This document shows positions 16,405 through 24,058 of a DNA stretch of 64,000 bases, piece by piece. Numbering within the stretch: the first letter of the stretch is position 1; the number at the start of each line of letters is the position of its first letter. Source of the DNA: CAYVUB01 sp964454675 (GTDB lineage Bacteria > Bacteroidota > Bacteroidia > Flavobacteriales > Flavobacteriaceae); the NCBI GenBank assembly GCA_964454675.1, contig CAYVUB010000012.1:1-64000 (forward strand). The letters are read 5' to 3'. A program made the translations under genes and the position numbers. Below the pieces are notes generated by a model. It was given only the letters and a program-made list of their open reading frames with translations, was not told the DNA's origin and did not search any database.

Positions 16405-16509
16405 CACAGCTCTTGTGTATAGTTCTAAATTTCCATTTTGATTAATTATCCAACCCCATTGTCTGTTGCCTGAAAAAGGTTGATTTTCACTTTTTGCTGT
16501 GGTAATTGT
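16339..16509 (-). pseudogene. Orphan anchor fragment D fused to a leader
   Basis: The frame opens directly after the stop of the membrane pseudogene and reads TTAKSENQPFSGNRQWGW, then IINQNGNLELYTRAVDVANL. It then runs out of frame through the leader of the 129-aa gene (KTIHYEKYDIKLD) to a TAG at 16339-16341. It has the anchor but no tip. The junction lies where the copied leader begins (about 16404). Confidence 0.55.
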
Positions 16510-17094
16510 TTATTGATTTTTAGCTTTAAACAGTGTTTTTAACTCTTTTTGATACAGGATTAACTGTAATGCCAATGCCATAGTTACCTGCCAAGAAAAA
16601 AATATAAAATCCTTCATAATAAAAATTACATTTGTAACTCCTAATATGAGTAAAATGATTATGGATACCCATTTTATATAATTAAAATAATTTGTTTTTT
16701 CTATTTTAAATACGATTCTATAACTATAAAACATAAGCAAAGGTGATAACTATTGCTATAGGTATTAACGTAAATATATCGAATGCTCGCTTTCCTAAAA
16801 AATTTCCTATTGGCTCTTCAATGCTTAAAACTTGCATTATAAATCCAATACCTAAATAAATACCAAATGATAAGAAAAAAACCAAATATGACAAGACAAC
16901 AGATATCAAAAAACTTAAAATGAAATTATATTTGGCTTTTCCGTAATTGAATAATATAATCACAATACCAAATGTTAATATAATTCGATAATCTCCATAA
17001 CCTTTTATAAAGATTCCCACTAAAAAGCACAAAGAATAGCAGGCAGAATAACTCTACCCACTAATAAAACAGTATTTAATAATGATGACTTCAT
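16510..17094 (-). pseudogene. Frameshifted paralogue of membrane protein TM1
   Basis: ATG at 17094 starts MKSSLLNTVLLVGRVILPAI, matching the TM1 opening (FRIILPSILC). The frame is lost near a T run at about 17025, and resumes as GIFIKGYGDYRIILTFGIVI in another frame. It shifts again at about 16730 and ends WQVTMALALQLILYQKELKT, nearly the same as the TM1 C-terminus. Two frameshifts mean no intact product. It follows fragment C by 2 bases, as TM1 follows fragment B by 9. Confidence 0.7.
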
Positions 17095-17096
17095 AG

Positions 17097-17352
17097 TTAA
17101 TCGCAATTAAAATTTGATATAATTTCGTTTATCGGGTCAATACCCTCAAGCAATGCTACTATGAGTTCTTTTTTTACCCTTACTACTTCCGGGGTTTTAA
17201 CAGTAGCCTATCCTCCTTTACTTTCTACCCATTCCTTTAGTTCCTGTTGCATATTCTTCCACGTTTCTTCTACAATATTATAGTAGGTATCCTGTTAGCA
17301 TTCTTCATTTGTACCGCGAATTATATTAAGCAATTTATTAATTTTAACCAGA
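17097..17352 (-). pseudogene. Decayed tip fragment C with two stop codons
   Basis: Conceptual reading KINKLLNIIRGTNEEC, stop (17295-17297), QDTYYNIVEETWKNMQQEL, a second stop (17208-17210), and the end ISNFNCD. It aligns with the tips of fragments A and B. The anchor is deleted except for a short TTTTTCTGG remnant at the start. Two independent stops mark it as dead. Confidence 0.65.
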
Positions 17353-17359
17353 AAAATGC

Positions 17360-17947
17360 TTACTGTTTTGTAAGAATTAACTGTGTTTCAACCGGAAACG
17401 GAAACGTGATGTCTTCCAGACATTCGTTAGGGTCTCTGGTGTCATGCTTTTGGGTAAAGTAAAAATCCATTTGAGGATTATTAATAGGGCTGCTGTTGAT
17501 AACTGTTAAATAGACATTGCCTTCCTGCCCACAGTTGCTGTCAACACCATAATAGGATAGCCTGTAGGTTTCGCCGTTTTCTAAAAAATAGTACCCATGT
17601 ATTACAAGAGGATTATTATCGGATAAATTTGTAGTATCATCAATAACATTACCGTTATTATCTGTTATTTTATGACGGACAAGTAATAAATCTTCTTGGA
17701 TATCTATAAGCGTCTCTGTAATTTTTGTGATTTGCAGTTCGTATGTTTTACTATTATGGCTGCCTGTCCATGTGCCTATAAACTCATCAAACAAGTGGTT
17801 TACATCCTTTATGTAGGTAGTGTTTTCAGGAATACCCGAGTCTTGGTTTATATAGTTTATAACGTGTTCAACTGGCAGTATCTGTGCTTTACAGATTAAT
17901 GTGGTTAAGCTAAATATAACAGTCAGGTTTAATATCGTATTTTTCAT
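17360..17947 (-). CDS. DUF6705 family secreted protein
   Basis: 195-aa exported protein. ATG at 17947 gives signal peptide MKNTILNLTVIFSLTTLICKAQ. The body shows the layout I know from DUF6705: a short spacer, FDEFIGTWTGSHNSKTYELQI, LLLVRHKITDNNGNVIDD, and a C-terminal strand VETQLILTKQ. The role of the family is unknown. It starts 17 bases after the JAMM-like lipoprotein stop and is probably co-transcribed. The leader DNA is copied in front of the 129-aa gene. Confidence 0.65.
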   Translation of the reverse strand: MKNTILNLTVIFSLTTLICKAQILPVEHVINYINQDSGIPENTTYIKDVNHLFDEFIGTWTGSHNSKTYELQITKITETLIDIQEDLLLVRHKITDNNGNVIDDTTNLSDNNPLVIHGYYFLENGETYRLSYYGVDSNCGQEGNVYLTVINSSPINNPQMDFYFTQKHDTRDPNECLEDITFPFPVETQLILTKQ

Positions 17948-17974
17948 AATGTATTGTTTTAAGATTAGTCGCAT
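17882..17974 (-). repeat. Copied leader segment, copy 1
   Basis: About 93 bp homologous to 16311-16404, covering the DUF6705 signal peptide, its 5' leader and the last codons and stop of the upstream lipoprotein. Confidence 0.75.
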
Positions 17975-19572
17975 CTGCTGGTTTTTACTTTTTCGTTTTC
18001 ATCAAGGTATTTTTGTTCTACACTACCATTATTCCTTATTCTATAAAGATTGATACCGTTAATGGTGCCTGTTTTTTGCTTTAAGAATTTTAAAAAACCT
18101 CGTTCATTCCCATATTTCTTTATTAGTTTCTCGAAATCTTTTCTGGCAGGTTCACTCGCCAACTCTCCAAATAAGCTTGGTGTAAGATTATTGATAACAT
18201 CATTAATATCTCCCTCAAACCTTAAAGTATATGTGCCGCTGCTTGATGCCATTGTCGCAAAAATATTTACCGCATTTATATTATTGCTCTGGGCATTTTT
18301 AAGCAGCCTCAAAAATGTCCTTAGGTCTCTGGGTGAAAACATACGGATGCGATTTTCAACGTCATCAACACCGTCACCATTTCTATCGGGAATATTTTTA
18401 TCATTCAAATGAGTATGCATATAGCCCAACATGTCTGAGGTTATTTCTATATCCAAAGAGTGCCCATCACTGCTTACGTTATTAAGGTTAACGTAAGTTC
18501 CATTGCCTTTGTATGAAAACCCACTTTCAGTTGGTGCACTAAACTGTGTTTCAAGATAGTTCTTTTTTTGAATATACTCAGAGTTTGTTATTTGCTTCTT
18601 TATTTCCATACAAAGTAATTCTTTTGGGTCAACTATACAGTTTCCATCTAAATCCCCCGGGATATTACACACCTCATCTGGATTTACTAAGCCAGCCAGT
18701 GAGTTATCATAATTATCGGATGGTGCGCTACCGTTACCGGGGTCGTTACCACCGGGATAATAAGGCGGGTTATTTCCGGGATCGTTTCCGGGGTTGGTGT
18801 TTGGCCAGCCGGTAGTATCTTCCAGACAATAGAAATAGGGGACATTATTATAGCCAGGGTATTGTGGACTAATATCACACCCACCACAAGGCTCACCTGG
18901 CCAATCACCACAACCACAAGGGTAAGGAACAGGCTGCGTTGTGATTACAACCGTGCCCTGGCAATCCGTAGGATAGTACGGGCTGCCGCCCTGTGGTGTG
19001 CTGTAATCGTTATAAGGGTTATTGCTGCCAGAACCGCCGCCGCCAACTGCGCTGTTGTCTTCCTCGTATTGCTGAAATACATTATTGCCTTTAAAAGTGG
19101 TAATGCCGCCTCTATAGGCTGTGTTGGTGTCATTGCGCCATTCTTCTGTGGGTGTATATTTGGTAATGAACATATACGCTGTCCCGTTTTTATCTTCTAT
19201 GGTCAAGTTATAAAACTTAGTGCTGTCTGCCTGCGGGTTGGCTATAAGCATGGTATAGGATATGTAATCTCCTAAAGTAACCTGTTTTATCACATCGGTA
19301 TAAACGGTAAACCCCAGAGTATCCATAGAATTTCTCGCCTGCATGTTTTGTGAAAGAGGCGTTTTAAGGTAAGGTTCTATTTGCAAATCGTTTTTAAGGC
19401 GGTTAAAGGTTGCGCCTGCCTGGCTGTACGAAATGGTTTTAATAGTTGGCACAAGAGCCTGTGTGTTTTGTTCGTCTTTTGTGAAAGCATCATCTTTCTG
19501 GCAGCTTACCGCCATAAAAGCTATTGACATAAGCAGCATTGTGAGCCTGAGGTTGGTTTTTGGTTGTTCCAT
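17965..19572 (-). CDS. Lipoprotein with JAMM-like C-terminal domain
   Basis: 535 aa. N-terminus MEQPKTNLRLTMLLMSIAFM then AVSC is a lipoprotein signal (Cys24). Residues 30-170 form a beta-rich domain (QAGATFNRLKNDLQIEPYL; TAYMFITKYTP). Residues 175-300 are low-complexity Gly/Pro/Asn/Tyr with several Cys. A dockerin-like DLDGNCIVDPKEL lies at 307-319. The C-terminal part has E376, HTH at 386-388 and SPRD at 413-416, the order of a JAMM metalloprotease site (E, HxH, S, D), with a Ca-binding-like DRNGDGVDD inserted between. Flavobacterial lipoproteins of this type often end in variable tips. Heads the accessory block; peptidase activity is inferred, not shown. Confidence 0.7.
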   Translation of the reverse strand: MEQPKTNLRLTMLLMSIAFMAVSCQKDDAFTKDEQNTQALVPTIKTISYSQAGATFNRLKNDLQIEPYLKTPLSQNMQARNSMDTLGFTVYTDVIKQVTLGDYISYTMLIANPQADSTKFYNLTIEDKNGTAYMFITKYTPTEEWRNDTNTAYRGGITTFKGNNVFQQYEEDNSAVGGGGSGSNNPYNDYSTPQGGSPYYPTDCQGTVVITTQPVPYPCGCGDWPGEPCGGCDISPQYPGYNNVPYFYCLEDTTGWPNTNPGNDPGNNPPYYPGGNDPGNGSAPSDNYDNSLAGLVNPDEVCNIPGDLDGNCIVDPKELLCMEIKKQITNSEYIQKKNYLETQFSAPTESGFSYKGNGTYVNLNNVSSDGHSLDIEITSDMLGYMHTHLNDKNIPDRNGDGVDDVENRIRMFSPRDLRTFLRLLKNAQSNNINAVNIFATMASSSGTYTLRFEGDINDVINNLTPSLFGELASEPARKDFEKLIKKYGNERGFLKFLKQKTGTINGINLYRIRNNGSVEQKYLDENEKVKTSRCD

Positions 19573-19630
19573 AATCTTTTATTTTAGTGGATTTAAAGCG
19601 GCAATGTAACCACAATAATTTGATTGTGAA

Positions 19631-19648
19631 ATACGTAGTTCTACGTAT
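19631..19648. promoter_or_regulatory. Perfect palindrome upstream of the JAMM-like lipoprotein
   Basis: ATACGTAG TT CTACGTAT: 8-bp perfect arms with 2-base spacer, 59 bases upstream of the lipoprotein ATG. The size and symmetry suit a dimeric regulator. A weak -7 match (TACATTG on the minus strand, about 19596) lies between it and the gene. Confidence 0.45.
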
Positions 19649-19678
19649 ATTTTAAGAAAAGCAGAACTATTTAAATGC

Positions 19679-19722
19679 CAAAACCTTTTTATACCCGGAT
19701 TTTAAGTATAAAAAAGGTTTTG
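19679..19722 (-). terminator. Hairpin terminator after glnS
   Basis: Arms CAAAACCTTTTTATAC (19679-19694) and GTATAAAAAAGGTTTTG (19706-19722) pair with one bulged base; 21 bases past the glnS stop. Confidence 0.7.
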
Positions 19723-19743
19723 TTTTTAAAAATGAATTTATAT

Positions 19744-21795
19744 CTAAGCTATCGCTGTTGCTTCTTTAACCAGCAAAGCATCAGAATCCTGTAATGCCGC
19801 ATCAATAAACGCGGTAACAGCATCATTACGGTTCAAGCCGTTTTTAAGCAGTACACCAAGCGTGACGGCAACCGCTATACGGGTACCCACTTTTTTTGCC
19901 GCGGTATTAAACAGCGGTTCAAGCTCGTCGTAACTAACGCTTTTTGCCAGTTGTTGGATTTCGGCTTTTACCTTTTGCTGTTTATCTTCAGGAATATTGG
20001 TGTATTTTTTTCCTAATTGCTGGATAACATCAATCGCTTTACGCTCGTTTTGTTGCTGTGGTTTAGGTTGGGAAACGGCTTCCGTTTTTTCAGTTTGCTG
20101 CGATTGCTTTTCCCAGGAATCACGTAAACCTACGGTTTTGTTAAATACCGGTTGTGACACTGTGCTGTCCTTATCCACACAAAAATAGCCCAAACGCTGA
20201 AACTGGAACCTGTCGCCCGCTTTAGCTTCCAACAGGCTTGGCTCTACAAATGCTGTAGTAATTTTTAAAGATTCAGGATTTAAAAATTCCATAAAATCTT
20301 TATCGTCGTGGGCATCGGGTGCTTCATCCAGAAACAAACGGTCGTAAATTCTTACTTCGGCTTTTACCGCATGTTTTACAGATACCCAATGCAGGGTTCC
20401 TTTCACTTTTCGCAAACTGGCTTCGGTACCGCCGCCACTTAAGCTATCGGCATCATAGGTACAGTGTATTTCAGTGATGTTGCCGGCGACATCTTTTATA
20501 ACACTTTCGCCTTTAATAATATAAGCGTTTTTAAGACGTACTTCCTTACCAAGGCTCAACCGGAAATATTTACTGTTTGCCGCTTCCTGAAAATCTTCAC
20601 GTTCAATGTACAGTTCTTTTGAAAACGGTACGTTTCTGTAACCGGCATTGCTATCTTCCTGATTACCTGCCTGTCCGGCAGGCAGGTTTTCGGCTTCAAG
20701 CCATTCTTCTTTTCCGTCGGGATAATTGGTAATGACCAATTTTACGGGGTCAAGAACCGCCATAACCCGTGGCGCGGTTTTGTTTAAATCTTCACGAATA
20801 CAAAATTCCAGCAATGCTACATCAATAATATTGTCGCGCTTTGCAACGCCTACGGTTTCCACAAATTTTCTAATAGCCGGTGGCGTGTAACCTCTTCGGC
20901 GTAAACCGGAAATTGTAGGCATACGCGGGTCGTCCCAACCACGAACAATACCGTCTTCAACCAATTTAAGCAACTTGCGTTTGCTCATGATGGTATAGCT
21001 AAGGTTCAAACGGGCAAACTCGCGTTGTTTAGGGCGTAATGTATCGGTATCTATGATTTGGTCTAAAAACCAATCATAAAGCTCTCTGTGGGGTTTAAAT
21101 TCAAGCGAGCACAACGAATGTGAGATTTGTTCAATATAATCGCTTTCACCATGTGTCCAGTCATACATTGGGTAAATGCACCAATCATTTCCTGTGCGGT
21201 GATGTTGTTTGTGAAGAATGCGGTACATGATTGGGTCGCGCATCAACATATTGGTGTGCTGCATATCGATTTTGGCACGAAGTACGTGTGTTCCTTCGGG
21301 GAATTCGCCGTTTTTCATACGCTCGAACAAATCGAGATTTTCTTTTACAGAACGGTTTCTGTACGGACTGTCAACTCCCGGTTGTGTGGGTGTTCCTTTT
21401 TGTTCGGCCATAGCTTCTGACGATTGCGAATCGACATAGGCTTTATCTTCTTTTATGAGTTGAACCGCCCAATCGTATAACTGCCGGAAATAATCGGACG
21501 AATACACCTCTCTTGCCCATTTATAGCCCAGCCAAGCGACATCTTCCTTAATGGCATCTACATATTCCTGCTCTTCTTTTGCAGGATTAGTATCGTCAAA
21601 CCTGAGATTTACCGGTGCGTTGTATTTTTCGCCCAAACCAAAACTGATACCGATAGCCTTGGTGTGGCCAATATGCAAATAACCGTTTGGTTCCGGCGGA
21701 AAACGAAAGCGTAAATCATTTTTTGACATGCCGTTTGCCAAATCTTCTTCTATAATATGCTCAATAAAATTGAGTGGTTTTATTTCTTCGGACAT
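19744..21795 (-). CDS. glnS: Glutamine--tRNA ligase with C-terminal extension
   Basis: Charges tRNA-Gln directly. 683 aa. HIGH motif at 41-44 (FPPEPNGYLHIGHTKAIGIS), FDDTNP substrate loop, MSKRK at 270-274, and the beta-barrel anticodon domain up to about 575. A Gln/Lys linker and an extra helical domain follow (KAIDVIQQLGKKYTNIPEDK to the end), so it exceeds the usual 550-560 aa; such tails occur in relatives and resemble YqeY/GatB-tail tRNA-binding modules. Residues 371-379 (LPAGQAGNQ) are encoded by an inserted palindromic repeat. Single gene with its own terminator. Confidence 0.95.
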   Translation of the reverse strand: MSEEIKPLNFIEHIIEEDLANGMSKNDLRFRFPPEPNGYLHIGHTKAIGISFGLGEKYNAPVNLRFDDTNPAKEEQEYVDAIKEDVAWLGYKWAREVYSSDYFRQLYDWAVQLIKEDKAYVDSQSSEAMAEQKGTPTQPGVDSPYRNRSVKENLDLFERMKNGEFPEGTHVLRAKIDMQHTNMLMRDPIMYRILHKQHHRTGNDWCIYPMYDWTHGESDYIEQISHSLCSLEFKPHRELYDWFLDQIIDTDTLRPKQREFARLNLSYTIMSKRKLLKLVEDGIVRGWDDPRMPTISGLRRRGYTPPAIRKFVETVGVAKRDNIIDVALLEFCIREDLNKTAPRVMAVLDPVKLVITNYPDGKEEWLEAENLPAGQAGNQEDSNAGYRNVPFSKELYIEREDFQEAANSKYFRLSLGKEVRLKNAYIIKGESVIKDVAGNITEIHCTYDADSLSGGGTEASLRKVKGTLHWVSVKHAVKAEVRIYDRLFLDEAPDAHDDKDFMEFLNPESLKITTAFVEPSLLEAKAGDRFQFQRLGYFCVDKDSTVSQPVFNKTVGLRDSWEKQSQQTEKTEAVSQPKPQQQNERKAIDVIQQLGKKYTNIPEDKQQKVKAEIQQLAKSVSYDELEPLFNTAAKKVGTRIAVAVTLGVLLKNGLNRNDAVTAFIDAALQDSDALLVKEATAIA
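20665..20687. repeat. Palindromic repeat inserted in frame in glnS
   Basis: ACCTGCCTG (20665-20673), TCCGG, CAGGCAGGT (20679-20687): perfect 9-bp arms. On the coding strand it reads LPAGQAG. Same family and same frame as the repeats at 59076-59117. Confidence 0.8.
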
Positions 21796-21922
21796 TGTTA
21801 AGTTATTAATTATTAGTTATTAGTTGTTTTGTCTATGTGAAAAATCACACTGAATTTATAAAAACTAACACCCAAATAAAATACATGCAAAATTAGACAT
21901 TTTTTTAGTTCCATAAATGCCT

Positions 21923-21930
21923 TATTTTTG
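21923..21930 (+). promoter_or_regulatory. -7 promoter element for folB
   Basis: TATTTTTG matches TAnnTTTG and covers the GTG that would be the upstream start of folB, so the ATG at 21948 is preferred. Confidence 0.6.
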
Positions 21931-21947
21931 TGATTATAAAAGAAGAT

Positions 21948-22316
21948 ATGGGAACCATACGATTAGAAAATATAAGAGTATTTGCACATCACGGCTGCCT
22001 GCCCGAAGAAACGAAAATTGGGAGCGACTACCGGGTTGATTTAGAAATCAAAGCCCATTTGTCAACCTCTGCAATAACCGATAAATTAAATGACACGGTA
22101 GATTATGTCTTGCTCAATCGTATTGTAAAAGAAGAAATGCTCATACCAAACGCATTGTTGGAAACGGTTGCCAAGCGCATTTTGAACAGGATTTTTGATG
22201 AAGCACCGCTTGTTAAAAAAGCCACTGTGAGCGTAAGTAAAATAAATCCGCCGATAGGTGGCGATGTGGAAATGGTAACCATAAAAATGAGTGAAAAACG
22301 AAAAAAGATAAACTAA
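21948..22316 (+). CDS. folB: Dihydroneopterin aldolase
   Basis: Converts dihydroneopterin to 6-hydroxymethyl-dihydropterin and glycolaldehyde in folate synthesis. From ATG 21948 the product is 122 aa, the normal length (MGTIRLENIRVFAHHGCLPE). Conserved AHHGCLPEE region, TVDYVLLNRIV, and the ALLETVAKRI segment carrying the pterin-binding Glu are all present, with C-terminal VSKINPPIGGDVEMVTI. A longer GTG start at 21930 overlaps the promoter element and is less likely. Confidence 0.93.
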   Translation: MGTIRLENIRVFAHHGCLPEETKIGSDYRVDLEIKAHLSTSAITDKLNDTVDYVLLNRIVKEEMLIPNALLETVAKRILNRIFDEAPLVKKATVSVSKINPPIGGDVEMVTIKMSEKRKKIN

Positions 22317-22340
22317 ATGGTTTAAAACTTTATTTTTTTT

Positions 22341-22395
22341 TACATTTGCCGTCTATTTTATCTCAAAATAATGAGATTCCCGTTTTCATGGGAAT
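22341..22395 (+). promoter_or_regulatory. Promoter element and palindromic repeat before tRNA-Cys
   Basis: TACATTTG (22341-22348) is a -7 match. A degenerate palindrome of the GAGATTCCCG family follows (GAGATTCCCG, spacer TTTTCAT, GGGAAT; 22373-22395), ending 5 bases before the tRNA. Confidence 0.5.
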
Positions 22396-22400
22396 TATAT

Positions 22401-22471
22401 GGCATCATGGCCGAGTGGCTAGGCTCAGCTCTGCAAAAGCTGCTACAGCGGTTCGAATCCGCTTGATGCCT
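22401..22471 (+). tRNA. tRNA-Cys (GCA)
   Basis: Cloverleaf seen by eye: acceptor GGCATCA/TGATGCC, D stem GCC/GGC, anticodon stem CAGCT/AGCTG with loop CTGCAAA (anticodon GCA), T arm AGCGG-TTCGAAT-CCGCT, discriminator T. CCA is not encoded. Confidence 0.95.
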
Positions 22472-22474
22472 CGA

Positions 22475-22504
22475 AAACCTCTGGAGAAATCCGGAGGTTT
22501 TTTT
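22475..22504 (+). terminator. Terminator after tRNA-Cys
   Basis: AAACCTCTGG (22475-22484) pairs with CCGGAGGTTT (22491-22500) with one G-U, six-base loop, T tail. Also lies between the convergent LysE-family gene and the tRNA. Confidence 0.85.
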
Positions 22505-22528
22505 ATTGTTAAGAAAAATTAAACGATT

Positions 22529-23215
22529 CTATGGCCTGTCTATAGGATGTATCTTCTCAATACGTTGCTTAATAATTTCCTTTTCTTTTGGGAAAAATGC
22601 CTGAACCAGCAACAGCACACCAAAGCCGAGAATCACTAAAGAAATGATTTTTTTGGTTTTAAAAATACGGCGTGGTGTGAGTTTACTCTTCAGCTTTTTT
22701 GACAGAGCAATCTTAACTAAATCGACCAGAAAATAGGTAATTAATATGGTTAACAGAAACGTTATCAAACCTTTGTTTGAGTCTGTGATAGAATTGCCGA
22801 TAACAATAAAACCCAACCATCCCAACAACACGCCAATATTGATAAAGTTGAGTAAAAATCCTTTTAAAAACAGTTTGCCGTAATTTTTCTGGATTTCAAT
22901 TTTATGGTATTCTTTAACGATAGCCCTGAATGATTTTGAGGTTTTTGTAAAAGAAATTACACCGTAAGCTACCAGAAGTACACCTCCAAAGACCAAAAAA
23001 TTAGGATCGTCTTTTATGGTTTCAAGTAATCTGTTGGTACTAAAAAAGGCTACGGCAATAAACAAAATATCGGCAATCATAACGCCAAAATCAAATATCA
23101 AAGCACTTTTAAATCCTTTTGTAGCGCTGGTTTCCAACAGGACAAAAAATACAGGACCAATAGTAAATGCTAAAACTATACCGAAAGGGATAGCTGATAA
23201 TATGGCGTCAAACAT
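22529..23215 (-). CDS. LysE/RhtB-family transporter
   Basis: 228-aa inner-membrane protein of the LysE superfamily, exporters of amino acids and similar small molecules. The N-terminus (IPFGIVLAFTIGPVFFVLLE) has the G-P pattern of helix 1. Six hydrophobic helices follow: 2 near 39-60, 3 near 74-90, and 4 near 116-140 (FLLNFINIGVLLGWLGFIVI), then two more near 148-168 and 190-210. The basic tail ends KIHPIDRP. The substrate cannot be told from sequence. Own -7 element upstream; follows the GIN-domain gene on the same strand. Confidence 0.85.
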   Translation of the reverse strand: MFDAILSAIPFGIVLAFTIGPVFFVLLETSATKGFKSALIFDFGVMIADILFIAVAFFSTNRLLETIKDDPNFLVFGGVLLVAYGVISFTKTSKSFRAIVKEYHKIEIQKNYGKLFLKGFLLNFINIGVLLGWLGFIVIGNSITDSNKGLITFLLTILITYFLVDLVKIALSKKLKSKLTPRRIFKTKKIISLVILGFGVLLLVQAFFPKEKEIIKQRIEKIHPIDRP

Positions 23216-23232
23216 AGAAAGGTTGGTTTCTA

Positions 23233-23240
23233 CAAATTTA
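23233..23240 (-). promoter_or_regulatory. -7 promoter element for the LysE-family gene
   Basis: TAAATTTG on the minus strand, 18 bases upstream of the ATG at 23215. Confidence 0.5.
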
Positions 23241-23249
23241 CGCTTTTTT

Positions 23250-23924
23250 TTAATCCATTATCCGGATTTTTCCACCTAAAGCTTTGCTTTCATTTACCGT
23301 TTGCGGATTTCCGTAAATATCAATAGTACCACCGGCTCTTACTTTTGCGTTAACTGTTTGCGAGGCATTAATTTTTGCTTCGCCACCGGCTTTTATATCA
23401 ACATTAGTAGTTTTTGTTTCAAGGGATTTTCCTTTATAAATACCACCGGTAGTGATGTTTATGGTTTGACTGTTGGCATTTCCGTGAGTTTCCACAACAC
23501 CTCCGGAAACGGCTTTAACATCTGCTTTGTTAACGTCTAAAGCTATTTTTATTTGTGCGCCTTCCTGAGCTTTAAGCTCTATATGGTCTTGCTTAAAGGT
23601 TTCATTTGAAGAAATATAAGCACCTTCATTACCATCAATGATTGATAATTTTGTGTAATAAACTTTTACAAACGTGTTGGAACCGTTGAAGATTTTATTG
23701 AACTTCATCCGGATTTTTAAAATACCGTTTTTATTGACAACTTCTACGTTTTCAATATCATCTCCTGTGATTTCTACCGAATTTTTATCAGATTTTACCA
23801 GATGGACTTCAATTAAATCATAGACTTTAATTTCGGAAAAATCACCTACTGTTTTTTCTGAAGGATTTTGTGCAGACAATGTTAATGTTACTGCAAAAGC
23901 AATGATTGTTATGATTGATTTCAT
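23250..23924 (-). CDS. Exported head-GIN-domain (DUF2807) protein
   Basis: 224-aa exported protein with signal peptide MKSIITIIAFAVTLTLSAQ. The body is a parallel beta-helix-like repeat typical of DUF2807: FSEIKVYDLIEVHLVKSDKN, VEITGDDIENVEVV, KIRMKF, then repeating short strands rich in Gly/Lys (VDIKAGGEAKINASQTVNAK, VRAGGTIDIYGNP). The family is common in Bacteroidetes; no enzymatic role is known and it is thought to act in the periplasm or at the cell surface. Confidence 0.87.
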   Translation of the reverse strand: MKSIITIIAFAVTLTLSAQNPSEKTVGDFSEIKVYDLIEVHLVKSDKNSVEITGDDIENVEVVNKNGILKIRMKFNKIFNGSNTFVKVYYTKLSIIDGNEGAYISSNETFKQDHIELKAQEGAQIKIALDVNKADVKAVSGGVVETHGNANSQTINITTGGIYKGKSLETKTTNVDIKAGGEAKINASQTVNAKVRAGGTIDIYGNPQTVNESKALGGKIRIMD

Positions 23925-24021
23925 ATATAAATATTTATTGTTTTTTAAAGGTTATAGCTATTGTACGAACAGAAAGACCGTACCGGATAAAGATTAAGAA
24001 AAATTTATAATGTTACACACA

Positions 24022-24050
24022 GAGGCTTCGGCTGCGCTCAGCCCGACAGG
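24022..24050. repeat. Short GC-rich dispersed repeat
   Basis: GAGGCTTCGGCTGCGCTCAG followed by CCCGACAGG stands out from its AT-rich surroundings, 9 bases past the rnr stop. Outer GGCT/AGCC arms pair. I know near-identical sequences as intergenic repeats in other Bacteroidetes. Confidence 0.45.
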
Positions 24051-24058
24051 TTGATTAT

